From: Vescimonas cirricatena
Lineage (GTDB): Bacteria > Bacillota > Clostridia > Oscillospirales > Oscillospiraceae
Length of the DNA: 38,809 bases
Direction: 5' to 3'
Assembly: GCF_020687045.1 (NCBI RefSeq)
Contig: NZ_JAJEPW010000027.1
Coordinates: forward strand, 1-38,809
Shown in pieces: positions 7,067 to 15,700 of the stretch. The notes below the pieces were generated by a model. The model searched no databases and was not told the origin of the DNA. It worked only from the letters and a program-made list of their open reading frames with translations. How positions within the stretch are numbered: the first letter of the stretch is position 1; each line of letters starts with the position of its first letter. The translations under genes and the position numbers were made by a program.

Positions 7067-8064
7067 AAAGTTTCCCTTAAAGTATCTATTGCGGTCTTAA
7101 TCTTTCTTATACAGCGCAGCGGAAAAACCATATATGGGAAGAAATATTGGCAATATTCAATTCTCTCGTTTATGGTAACTCCGGATAATTCTTTCAGGTT
7201 AGAATACGTTGCCTTTAATAACTGCTCATCTCGGGTGTCAATTGCAAGTTTTAACAATGATCTGTAGTAAGCAATATCAACTATCCTAATGTATCTTTCG
7301 CTTTCGTTTGGTGTCTTGATGATCTTTTCTATTAGGTAAATACGTATATCACGATATCCCGCCAAATTATCCGATAGAATTTTCTCAGTCTTCTTGATAT
7401 CAGATGTTTTTGATAAAGAATCCTCCTGAATATTGTAAATCATTTGCGGCTCATCTATATAGCCGCACTTTTTCTTGTAGGTTAGCGGCATCAGGAACTG
7501 TAGATTCTGTCCAAAGCGAGACTGGTAGATTTCTCGATCCGGGTAAAAATCAAACAGTGCAGATGTCCTGACCATATAACTTCCTGCCCAGTTATTTGTT
7601 TCTCCTCCAACCAGCGCAGAAAAAACATCATCTATACGTTTCTCTTTTTCATCATATATAAAAAGGCTCTTTCCGCTTTTTCGATTATACCAGCCATTTG
7701 AGCGAACAACATCTATATCCGGATGCGATTTTAAAAAAGCAACCCTTGTAGAAACCGCAGATTCGAGCAATTCATCGTCGATATCTATCAGACACAAATA
7801 TTCTCCCGTCACATGCTTCAATCCAGTATTAATCGCTCCCCCGGGACCTTTGTTCTCTTGAGAAACGTAAACGAGCTGTATTCCTGCGTTTCTGAATCTG
7901 TCATTCCATGCAAGTACGCGTTGTTCACTCTGATCAGTTGATCCATCATTCACGACAATAACTTCCATGTGAGCGTACTTTTGCTTGAGAATTGAATCAA
8001 AGCACCTATCGACGAACTTTTCTCCATTATAACACGGAACAATTATACTAGCTAAACTATCCAT
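7063..8064 (-). CDS. Glycosyltransferase family 2
   Basis: This 333-residue GT-A fold transferase opens with SIIVPCYNGEKFVDRCFDSI, has the nucleotide-binding VVNDGSTD (residues 37-44) and a metal-binding D94-I-D96-D97 motif. It presumably adds one sugar to the lipid-linked repeat at the cytoplasmic membrane face. No acceptor or donor can be predicted. The C-terminal 130 residues are basic and probably membrane-associated. It overlaps the flippase gene by 8 bp and the next gene by 4 bp. The gene is visibly more AT-rich than its left neighbours, as is the flippase, so the two may have arrived together. Confidence 0.9.
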   Translation of the reverse strand: MDSLASIIVPCYNGEKFVDRCFDSILKQKYAHMEVIVVNDGSTDQSEQRVLAWNDRFRNAGIQLVYVSQENKGPGGAINTGLKHVTGEYLCLIDIDDELLESAVSTRVAFLKSHPDIDVVRSNGWYNRKSGKSLFIYDEKEKRIDDVFSALVGGETNNWAGSYMVRTSALFDFYPDREIYQSRFGQNLQFLMPLTYKKKCGYIDEPQMIYNIQEDSLSKTSDIKKTEKILSDNLAGYRDIRIYLIEKIIKTPNESERYIRIVDIAYYRSLLKLAIDTRDEQLLKATYSNLKELSGVTINERIEYCQYFFPYMVFPLRCIRKIKTAIDTLRETL

Positions 8065-9619
8065 TGCTATCCTCTCTTCTTGAATGAAGCCTTGCCGCCG
8101 TCCCTCTAACTAGACGGATGGTCAAAGTCTTGATTGCGTCGAACTCTGTTGTCCTATAAAACAAGGCACAACTCAGTAAGATGGGAACACTTACTGACAC
8201 TATCCCTCTAACAAGGAATAATAAGTATGCGTTTGAAAGGTGAATTTGTGCATTCAGCCAATAGGTAAGAGCGATGTATCCAATGCCAAGGAGCAGGTAC
8301 ACCATATATTTTCTAAAATACTTTTTTACAGGAGCATGGAATACCGTTCGATAGATTACAAATGGTCTGTACCAATCCGCAGTACATAGACTTCCAATAA
8401 TAGTTCCAAGAAATACGCCTGCCACTCCAAATGGTTTCGCCAGCAAAATAGACGCGACTAAATTTACTATAGCGAATCCGAACGGAATCCACGTGTCCTC
8501 CAGATATTTTCCAGCAGCGCCCTTCATCGTAATAAGAGGGATTCTCAGACCCGTCAGATAATTATTTAAAACAATTACCGCAACCGTCCCCGCACTAAAA
8601 GTATAGTTTCTCCCTATCCAGATATCTCCAATAAACAGATTGTAAAGGCTCATAAAGCACGTAGCTTCTATGCTGTAAATTAAGAATGCGCAGAAAAAAA
8701 CCGTATCAAATATTTCCAGTTTCTTCTCATCGTTTTCAACCGCAACAACATTTCCCATGCTTGCAGTTATTCCATTAAACAATGTGGCAATAAAGCCATT
8801 GATCATGTTCCGAATCAACAGATAATTTGAATAAATTCCTGTAGCCGCAAGGCTTACAAGTTTCGTAATAATCAGATTGTCAGTTGAATTTACCAAGTAG
8901 TCGCCAATTTTCGCAATAATCAGGCCAGAGACATTTCTCTTTATTTCTGCTGTTTTTTCACTCGGCAGCTTGTCCTTAGAAGAAAAATCAACTTCACTAT
9001 ATTTTCCGGTTATATAGATGTTTTGAAGTGCCATTAAAATAATTGAGCAAACAATTTGTACGCTCAGGTAAACCACATAATTACGAGTTAAGGCAAGCAC
9101 AAGAATCTGCAAAACGGTTTGTGCCGTGTTAACCGCCATATTAATCGGAACAAGACGGAACGCTTGATTATCCGAAGATATGAGGGTTGTCTTATAGGCT
9201 AGGAAGTAACTGACAACCGTGTTGGCAAGAAAAGCAAAGTACGCGAAATCAGTTCCTGCTGGTTGTTGATCAACGGGGATGAAGAAATCCAAAAAGAAGA
9301 AAAGCAGAATTCCCGATATCAGCACAATCGTTCCAACTATTGAATACGCTTTTCTATATAAAGACATCAAGGAACTGACAACCTTATAGTCCTTTTCCGC
9401 CAGCGGCTTATAGAGACTAAAGCCAATTGCGGTGGCAATACCTAGCTCACTGATGGATAAAAAGCCCAGGACATTCCCAAGCAGCCCAGCCAATCCTAAG
9501 TAGTCCGTCCCTAATATATGAATAAAAACTGTTCTTGAGATAAAGCCTAGTATTGAGGCAAGAATTGTATTTCCAAAAGAAAACACAATATTTTTTGCAG
9601 AATTTTCCAGTCGTGACAT
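8057..9619 (-). CDS. Wzx-type polysaccharide flippase
   Basis: This 520-residue integral membrane protein has roughly 12-14 hydrophobic helices. The N-terminal pattern (NIVFSFGNTILASILGFISRTVFIHILGTDYLGLAGLLGNV, read in parts) is typical of the polysaccharide transporter / MOP superfamily (RfbX, Wzx, SpoVB). The expected role is to flip the undecaprenyl-pyrophosphate-linked repeat unit to the outer face before polymerisation by the EpsG-like protein. The ATG has GAGG at good spacing. It is the only flippase in the cluster, so it defines the pathway as Wzx/Wzy-type. The gene is AT-rich compared with the priming and lic genes. Confidence 0.9.
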   Translation of the reverse strand: MSRLENSAKNIVFSFGNTILASILGFISRTVFIHILGTDYLGLAGLLGNVLGFLSISELGIATAIGFSLYKPLAEKDYKVVSSLMSLYRKAYSIVGTIVLISGILLFFFLDFFIPVDQQPAGTDFAYFAFLANTVVSYFLAYKTTLISSDNQAFRLVPINMAVNTAQTVLQILVLALTRNYVVYLSVQIVCSIILMALQNIYITGKYSEVDFSSKDKLPSEKTAEIKRNVSGLIIAKIGDYLVNSTDNLIITKLVSLAATGIYSNYLLIRNMINGFIATLFNGITASMGNVVAVENDEKKLEIFDTVFFCAFLIYSIEATCFMSLYNLFIGDIWIGRNYTFSAGTVAVIVLNNYLTGLRIPLITMKGAAGKYLEDTWIPFGFAIVNLVASILLAKPFGVAGVFLGTIIGSLCTADWYRPFVIYRTVFHAPVKKYFRKYMVYLLLGIGYIALTYWLNAQIHLSNAYLLFLVRGIVSVSVPILLSCALFYRTTEFDAIKTLTIRLVRGTAARLHSRREDSNG

Positions 9620-9653
9620 ATTTACCTCGTCGGTTTTCTGATAAGGATCTGTA

Positions 9654-10829
9654 CTATTTTTTTATTGGTTCCTCCAGCGCTCTGCGCGCATCATCCGCGC
9701 GGGCAATGTACGCAGGAAGTGTTGTCCTCAAATGTGCCTGGATGCTTTCGCGCTTTTCATACAGCTTTATAAATGCCCGCGTCAGTTCATTGCTTTCCTT
9801 CAGCTGCTGCACCGGCAGGACGTAGCCTTCTTCCGTTCCAAACAGATCGCGGGCAATGCCGCGCGCCTTGACGGAGTAACCGACCACCAAAGTCGGAACG
9901 CCCGTAGAATATGCCGCTATGGTCGCATGGGTCCGCGCACCGATGAAAAAGCGGCAGCGCGAGATGATTCCCTTCAGTTTCATGCAGTTATGGTCCTCTA
10001 TCATAACCACTCGTCCGGTCCTCTGATATTTCCGATAAAGCTCTCGCAAAGGAATTCTGTCATCACTGAAATCCCACACCACATGCGGAATTAACGCAAC
10101 TCCCATATCCGTCTTTTCAAGGATGTATTCAATCAGTTTCTGGTAGTTCTCCATCGCCATACCAGTCAGGGACTCTTTCTCCATGATCATCGGGCTGAGA
10201 TTGATGCCAACCATGTTGCCGTCGGAAAATCCATCCGGCAGTGCGGGTACGCAGCATTCCAGAGTAAATGCTGGATCTGCCACAAGTACAGTATGCGGAT
10301 TGACACGCCGCAGAGCTTCATAAGAAATGCTCTCTCTCGCGGTAATCAAGCTATACCGCGCAAGATCCTCCGCAATAGGCGGCTCCTCCAGAAGGGATGG
10401 CTCAACCGAGCATCCCCACAGCACTGTTTTTGCACCGCGTTGAAGCAGCATATCGTGCATCATCGTATAGCGCTTCACATCGGCATAGCAGTAATTATCT
10501 CCGCCAATGGAAAGTGCAATATCTCCGGCGCGGATATGATCAAAAGCTTTTTTGTAATACAACTTGTCCAGCAGAACATAGTCATGCGTTATCTTGAGAT
10601 GCAGGTAAGCCTTTGCAAAATCCAAGGTTAAGCGCGAATAAGGTTCCTGCTCCTGAATAATAGTACACAGCTGGTCGATACCATACTTTGCGTCTTCTTC
10701 GGGAACTTTTGATATCAAGGTGCAATTAGACCTATCTTTACATTGAAGAATACCTAATGTTGAACGAACAATCGCTTCACAGCCATGGTTTCCGCTTCCG
10801 CCGTGAGCATATAAAAAAACATTTTTCAT
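9654..10829 (-). CDS. Polysaccharide pyruvyl transferase family protein
   Basis: This 391-residue protein matches PF04230 (CsaB/WcaK-like). It has an N-terminal YAHGGSGNHGCEAIVRS loop, LSIGGDNYC near residue 110, LITARESISYEALRR and VADPAFTLE in the middle, and FIGARTHATIAAYSTGVPTLVVGYS near residue 300. These enzymes move pyruvate from phosphoenolpyruvate onto a sugar to form an acidic ketal. Here it would give the polysaccharide negative charge. It sits three genes upstream of the FrhB-like gene, a recurrent partnership in Clostridia and methanogens. Gaps to its neighbours are 25 and 34 bp, the largest in the operon but still without promoter-like sequence that I can see. Confidence 0.88.
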   Translation of the reverse strand: MKNVFLYAHGGSGNHGCEAIVRSTLGILQCKDRSNCTLISKVPEEDAKYGIDQLCTIIQEQEPYSRLTLDFAKAYLHLKITHDYVLLDKLYYKKAFDHIRAGDIALSIGGDNYCYADVKRYTMMHDMLLQRGAKTVLWGCSVEPSLLEEPPIAEDLARYSLITARESISYEALRRVNPHTVLVADPAFTLECCVPALPDGFSDGNMVGINLSPMIMEKESLTGMAMENYQKLIEYILEKTDMGVALIPHVVWDFSDDRIPLRELYRKYQRTGRVVMIEDHNCMKLKGIISRCRFFIGARTHATIAAYSTGVPTLVVGYSVKARGIARDLFGTEEGYVLPVQQLKESNELTRAFIKLYEKRESIQAHLRTTLPAYIARADDARRALEEPIKK

Positions 10830-10854
10830 TTCATTACCCAGCCTGATTCTCTAG

Positions 10855-11763
10855 TTATCTCAATCCAAAGGTAAACAGCAGATACAAAATTTTTTCTTTC
10901 CACGGAAATGCTTTGCAGAAAGCGATATCCGTCCAGTGCTTGCGGTACAAACGTCTAACCTCGTGTCTGAATTGCTGTCCCAACAGATCGTTGCGATCAA
11001 GTCCCAGCACATATTGATAGAGATGCGACATTGTGATATAAAAGCACATCGGATTCAGTTCCGTGTGCTGCACTATGTACTCCAGCAGGTCGGCAGTTGC
11101 AAAAATAATATCTTGAGACGGAGCTTTCTTCTGTTGAGCCATCGCGCTTCCGGCATTTTGGTAGTAGTGATATGCGGTTTTTGAAGTTGAGGTCACATTT
11201 TCTGCACGCGCAAAAGCATCGCGGACAAACAGGATGTCCTCATATGCTTTTAGCGGCGGGAATTTCAAGTCTGCTATGGTTTCGCGGCGAAACAGCTTTC
11301 CACATGGACCAGAGTTAATACCTTTTCTTGTCAGTAATAGATTCATCGCATCCGGTGCAGAAAAGCTTTGATTTCCCGCAGAAAAAACAGCCTGCTGTTT
11401 ACCATCTCTTGTTTCAACAGAGATGTCGCAGACAGAAATATCTACACCGCGGCATGCCAAGAAAAGCTGCTCAAAATAATTCGGATCAATCCTGTCATCT
11501 GCGTCCAGAAAAGCGATGTATTCGCCCTTGGCTAGAGTCAATGCGTGGTTTCGAGCTGCGGATACTCCGGCATTCTGCTGGAAGACATAGCGGATTCTTA
11601 CGTCCTCCTGTGCCGCCGCCTTACAGATATCAGCAGAAGAATCCGTGCTGCCATCATTGATCAATAATATCTCAAGATCACGCTCTGTCTGTTCAAGAAG
11701 TGATTGCAGCATCTCCGGCAGGTAGGGCGCAGCATTGTAAATGGGAATGATTACACTGATCAT
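10855..11763 (-). CDS. Glycosyltransferase family 2
   Basis: This 302-residue GT2 enzyme has SVIIPIYNAAPYLPEML at the N-terminus, LINDGSTDSS (residues 34-43), NAGVSAARNHAL and the metal-binding DADD (87-90). A later KAYEDILF segment is a usual acceptor-domain feature with an ED pair. It belongs to the EpsJ/WcaA-like group acting on lipid-linked intermediates. The start is an ATGA overlap with the upstream GT2. Donor and linkage are not predictable. Confidence 0.9.
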   Translation of the reverse strand: MISVIIPIYNAAPYLPEMLQSLLEQTERDLEILLINDGSTDSSADICKAAAQEDVRIRYVFQQNAGVSAARNHALTLAKGEYIAFLDADDRIDPNYFEQLFLACRGVDISVCDISVETRDGKQQAVFSAGNQSFSAPDAMNLLLTRKGINSGPCGKLFRRETIADLKFPPLKAYEDILFVRDAFARAENVTSTSKTAYHYYQNAGSAMAQQKKAPSQDIIFATADLLEYIVQHTELNPMCFYITMSHLYQYVLGLDRNDLLGQQFRHEVRRLYRKHWTDIAFCKAFPWKEKILYLLFTFGLR

Positions 11764-12668
11764 GTTTCACTCTCCATGAGTTGACGCTTCCGCCGGAACG
11801 ATAATACAACCCCAATGGGGATCGCCGGAATCGTATACAGTAAGCGATTGCTTTTCCATATATACTCCGGATGTTTTCCCAGAATTGATAATGCGACATG
11901 CTGACAGGCTGCACTGAACCGTTGCTGTACACTCAAATCCGGGTATTTCAGCATATGGTTATACATCATTGCATAACCCATTGGGTTTTTCTTTACAAGG
12001 GATTTCCAGCCCTTGGTAAGTCCATCTTCCAAATAGTCACACACATATATGATATCTTTGTGCCAGCGAAGCTTATATCCGTTCAGTGCAATTTCATTTA
12101 ATGCAATTTGCTCCGGAGCGAATTTTTCGCCGGGCCACTCGGCCATTGGAAACTGTCGGAACATCGAAGTCTTGTATGCTTCGCACATATCTGCATCGAG
12201 ATCGTATTTGCTCCGTTCAAGATTCGTGGCATCTACATAACCGTGCTGATTGGTACGGGGCGGAGTCCCTTTCAGGTATCTTCCGTCTGGATATCCTCTG
12301 ACCGCTCCTACTCCAATGAACTCAGGAGCTGTTTCGATCTCTTTACACCATACACGCATTTTTTCTATTGCATCAACGGTCAAGTGGTCATCAGAATCTA
12401 CCATAAAGAAAAATTTTCCACTTGCTTTTGTGATGCCGAAATTTATGGCGCGGGGCTTCCCTCCGTTGGGAATCTGATAGCAGCGAATTACAAATCCGTT
12501 TTCGCGTTCTTTCCACCGCGCGATCAGCTCGCCCGTTTGATCACTGGAGCCATCATCGACAATGAGCCACTCGAAATCCTTGCAGGACTGCTCACAAAGT
12601 GAATGATAAAGCTGGGGCAATATGTATGCTCGATTAAATGTTGGAGTAAAAACCGTAAAATACGGCAT
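11760..12668 (-). CDS. Glycosyltransferase family 2 (FTPTFNR subgroup)
   Basis: This 302-residue GT2 protein has TVFTPTFNRAYILPQLY, LCEQSCKDFEWLIVDDGSSD (VDDG at 37-40), NGGKPRAINFGI and the DSDD metal site (91-94). The same opening block occurs in the 18927-19817 gene, so these two are divergent paralogues of one subgroup. They differ from the VPVYN-type GT2 genes next door. A strong AAAGGAG site lies 9 bp before the ATG. Confidence 0.9.
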   Translation of the reverse strand: MPYFTVFTPTFNRAYILPQLYHSLCEQSCKDFEWLIVDDGSSDQTGELIARWKERENGFVIRCYQIPNGGKPRAINFGITKASGKFFFMVDSDDHLTVDAIEKMRVWCKEIETAPEFIGVGAVRGYPDGRYLKGTPPRTNQHGYVDATNLERSKYDLDADMCEAYKTSMFRQFPMAEWPGEKFAPEQIALNEIALNGYKLRWHKDIIYVCDYLEDGLTKGWKSLVKKNPMGYAMMYNHMLKYPDLSVQQRFSAACQHVALSILGKHPEYIWKSNRLLYTIPAIPIGVVLSFRRKRQLMESET

Positions 12669-12669
12669 A

Positions 12670-13665
12670 TCACAGTCTCCTTTTCAGTCCTCGCAAAACA
12701 TCATAGGTTCGCATCATCACGTTCGCCTGATTACCAAGATCATGGCGGACGCAAAAAAGAATACCCGATTTGAAAAAGCCCCCAGCCTTAGCGAGAACTT
12801 TGCTTTCCATTAGTAGGTCATGGACAGCTTTTACCCTTTCCGGTATCTCTTCTCGCACGCAATGAAAAATGCTAAAGAAAGCGTAGTTGGCCACCAAAGC
12901 GTCCACATTTTTTCGATTGTCTCCGTCATAGTATCCGGTGTCCTGAAGAAATTTTCTGTAGGATAGGTTGATTTTTAGCTGTGCAACGTAATCAATCTTC
13001 CCACTATCAATGATCGCCGATGAGTTATCTGCTTCCTGAAGGTAATAATACTTACAGGATGTTTCAAAATAAATGGTTTTGACTTTGGGATAAAGACGAA
13101 GATAGAACTCAAAGTCCTCCGCCAATCGAAGCCATTCTGAGAAGCGAACATCAGATAATAATTCTCGGGACATCATCTTCCCCCAACAGAAGCCGTAAAT
13201 CCCAGTGGTCTTTTGCACCTCCGCAAAGTCTGGCAATAGCGCATCCATGCGCTGTAATCCCTGATAAGGTATTTTAGGCGCAACAGGTTGACGATTGTCT
13301 TTCCAGACCTTGAGCGGCCCCGCAATCACAATATCCGCATGACTTAAGGCAATATCTGTATATAGTCGCTGCAAATAATCCGGCTCAATGTGGTCATCTG
13401 CATCAACAAACGTGATGTATTTCCCGCTCGCTTTCTCAAGACCTATATTGCGTGCATGGGATACTCCTCCATTGGGAATATGCATCACACAAAAACGCTC
13501 ATCCTTCGCGGCAAACTCATCGCAAATCTCGCCGGATGAGTCCGCTGAACCATCATCAACAATGATACATTCAAAGTCCTCAAAAGATTGATTAGATATA
13601 TCGCCAAGTATCCTACTGATATACTTCTCCTTGTTGTAAACAGGAACAATAACACTAATCTCCAT
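12670..13665 (-). CDS. Glycosyltransferase family 2
   Basis: This 331-residue GT2 enzyme has SVIVPVYNKEKYISRIL, IIVDDGSADSS (VDDG 36-39), NGGVSHARNIGLEKASGKY and DADD (88-91). The middle part has RLAEDFEFYLRLYP, equivalent to the ED-containing acceptor motif of related capsule enzymes. It forms a tandem group with the next two genes upstream (13678 and 14670), which share the VPVYNxEKYL opening. A GAGG site precedes the ATG. Confidence 0.9.
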   Translation of the reverse strand: MEISVIVPVYNKEKYISRILGDISNQSFEDFECIIVDDGSADSSGEICDEFAAKDERFCVMHIPNGGVSHARNIGLEKASGKYITFVDADDHIEPDYLQRLYTDIALSHADIVIAGPLKVWKDNRQPVAPKIPYQGLQRMDALLPDFAEVQKTTGIYGFCWGKMMSRELLSDVRFSEWLRLAEDFEFYLRLYPKVKTIYFETSCKYYYLQEADNSSAIIDSGKIDYVAQLKINLSYRKFLQDTGYYDGDNRKNVDALVANYAFFSIFHCVREEIPERVKAVHDLLMESKVLAKAGGFFKSGILFCVRHDLGNQANVMMRTYDVLRGLKRRL

Positions 13666-13677
13666 AAGTTACCTCAG

Positions 13678-14646
13678 TTATTGCCTGGTAATATGCCTGT
13701 ACAGGCTTGGCGAGAAAGAAAACAGCATCATCCGAAGCCTAAACTTTATACCGGCTTTGCCGTCTCTGCGCAAGCTGGAGCACATTTGCCGGAATATTTG
13801 ACGATACTTTTCCGGATGCGTAATCGTCACACCTGCTTTTCTCGCTCTCAGGCAGTATTCGATGTACATGTTGCAATATAGCTGTTCCGTCTCCTGACGA
13901 ATGAACGCATCGCTCTTGAAGAGTTCTCTTCGTTCAGCCAGTGCGTCCAAGAAGAAAAACTTATTGGCAGAGAATGGTTTGTTGGTCAGAGAATCCCCGT
14001 TCTGCGCATATACATAGAATTGTTCTTCCATAACATACACTGAGACGTTCTTTGCCATAATTCTTCCGCTAAAGGCTTCATCCTCGTGGATTCTCCCCTC
14101 AAAGCGGGTTGTGTCAAGGAGTGCCCTGCGGTAGAGCTTGTTCCATGCGGCGACAACCGCACCGTTTTCATAGTTGCCCCTGTAAAGGAAGCGAGCAAAC
14201 TCCAAAGAGGTTTTACGACCATAGATTGCCGGGTCTATATTCTGCTTTTTGACCACCTGTCTGCCATCGGAAAACTCATATTGCCACTGACACACACAGA
14301 GATCGACATTGTAATCCAGAAGTTTGGCCAACATCTTTTTATACATGTCCTCCAGAATATAGTCATCGCTGTCAACGAATGCAATATACTCTCCTTCTGC
14401 TGCATCTAAGCCTCTGTTGCGCGCGGTACTCAGCCCTTGATTCTCTTGATGAATTACTTTTATGCGCGCGTCCCGTGCAGCATACTGTTCGCAGATTTCA
14501 CCGGAGTTATCAATACTTCCGTCATCAATACACAGAATCTCCAGATTCTGATACGTCTGCCCAATAATACTGTCCAGACACCTCCGCAAGTACTTTTCAA
14601 CATTGTATACGGGAACTATTACCGTGATAAGAGGCTGTGCTTCCAT
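13678..14646 (-). CDS. Glycosyltransferase family 2
   Basis: This 322-residue GT2 protein has TVIVPVYNVEKYLRRCLDSI, ILCIDDGSIDNSGEICEQYA (DDG 41-43), NQGLSTARNRGLDAAEGEY and DSDD (92-95), followed by RIHEDEAFSGRIM as the usual ED acceptor motif. A very good ribosome site (AAAGGAGG, 8 bp spacing) marks the start. It is the second of three tandem VPVYN-type enzymes. Specificity is unknown. Confidence 0.9.
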   Translation of the reverse strand: MEAQPLITVIVPVYNVEKYLRRCLDSIIGQTYQNLEILCIDDGSIDNSGEICEQYAARDARIKVIHQENQGLSTARNRGLDAAEGEYIAFVDSDDYILEDMYKKMLAKLLDYNVDLCVCQWQYEFSDGRQVVKKQNIDPAIYGRKTSLEFARFLYRGNYENGAVVAAWNKLYRRALLDTTRFEGRIHEDEAFSGRIMAKNVSVYVMEEQFYVYAQNGDSLTNKPFSANKFFFLDALAERRELFKSDAFIRQETEQLYCNMYIEYCLRARKAGVTITHPEKYRQIFRQMCSSLRRDGKAGIKFRLRMMLFSFSPSLYRHITRQ

Positions 14647-14669
14647 TTCGTATTCCTCCTTTCAACAAT

Positions 14670-15695
14670 CTAATGAATCCGTCTGAGCAGAGTGGTTATG
14701 CTTGAACAGTACCCAACCACCCTTCTCAACGCCACAGACCGGTACCGAATCGACCAATAAAGCAGTTTAAACTGAATCGGATATGGACTGACGTCAAAGT
14801 CCTTCATCATCCGTATCACACGGGGATGGTTCATGACCGCTCTGATCTTGTTGTTCTGTTCTTCCCGCGACAGCTTGGAATTTGCCATAATGTAATAAAT
14901 CTCAGCCCGCGCCAGATAGAACATGTTGGACTTGATCTGCTGGGTGAAATCATAATCTGCGCATTTGGTGAAGAAATTTTCTGTCTCCTCGTTGATTTTT
15001 AGACTGCTGTCCCACCACCACGGCTGATAGGTTCTGGAGGCAGAGCCTTCCGTCATACGGTAGTGATAAAGCTGGTCTCCTTTCAAGTAGGCAAAGCTGT
15101 CCGCGCAATACAGCACCTCAGAGCCAAACGGTGCATCCTCACTGATACGGATATCCTCACGATATGACAGGCGATTTTTTACAATAACCTCCCGCCGAAT
15201 GAGCAACGCCCAGTTTGAAATCGTAATGGGATACTCGATCCCATCCATGACCAGATGCGGATATATTATCTCTCGGATCTGGGCCTTATTATAGAAGCCC
15301 GCCGCTACATTGGGCTGAGTAAACGGAAACTGCTTTTCTCCCTGAAAGCGGACATAATCGCATAGTGTCACATCCGCATTGGTTTGCAGCATTTTTTCAT
15401 ACATATCCGGGGATATCCAGTCATCCGCGTCAACAAAGGCGACATATTCCCCGGATGCAGCACGAAGTCCCGCGTTCCGCGCAGACGCAGCCCGGCCATT
15501 GGGCTTGTGGATCACCTTCACCCGGTAATCCTGCACTGCGTACTGATCACAGAGCGCTGGGCTGCTGTCGGTAGAACCATCATCCACCAGAATCAGTTCA
15601 ATATCAGAGAGTGTTTGGCACAGCACGCTCTCCACACACTCCTGCAAATATTTTTCGGCATTGTAAACCGGAACGATAATACTGACTTTCGGCAT
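14670..15695 (-). CDS. Glycosyltransferase family 2
   Basis: This 341-residue GT2 protein has SIIVPVYNAEKYLQECVESV, LILVDDGSTDSS (VDDG 37-40), PNGRAASARNAGLRAASGEY and DADD (89-92). IRISEDAPFGSEVLY carries the ED acceptor motif. It is the first transcribed of the three tandem VPVYN-type GT2 genes and lies 5 bp after the beta-propeller membrane protein gene. Confidence 0.9.
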   Translation of the reverse strand: MPKVSIIVPVYNAEKYLQECVESVLCQTLSDIELILVDDGSTDSSPALCDQYAVQDYRVKVIHKPNGRAASARNAGLRAASGEYVAFVDADDWISPDMYEKMLQTNADVTLCDYVRFQGEKQFPFTQPNVAAGFYNKAQIREIIYPHLVMDGIEYPITISNWALLIRREVIVKNRLSYREDIRISEDAPFGSEVLYCADSFAYLKGDQLYHYRMTEGSASRTYQPWWWDSSLKINEETENFFTKCADYDFTQQIKSNMFYLARAEIYYIMANSKLSREEQNNKIRAVMNHPRVIRMMKDFDVSPYPIQFKLLYWSIRYRSVALRRVVGYCSSITTLLRRIH

Positions 15696-15700
15696 ATGAC

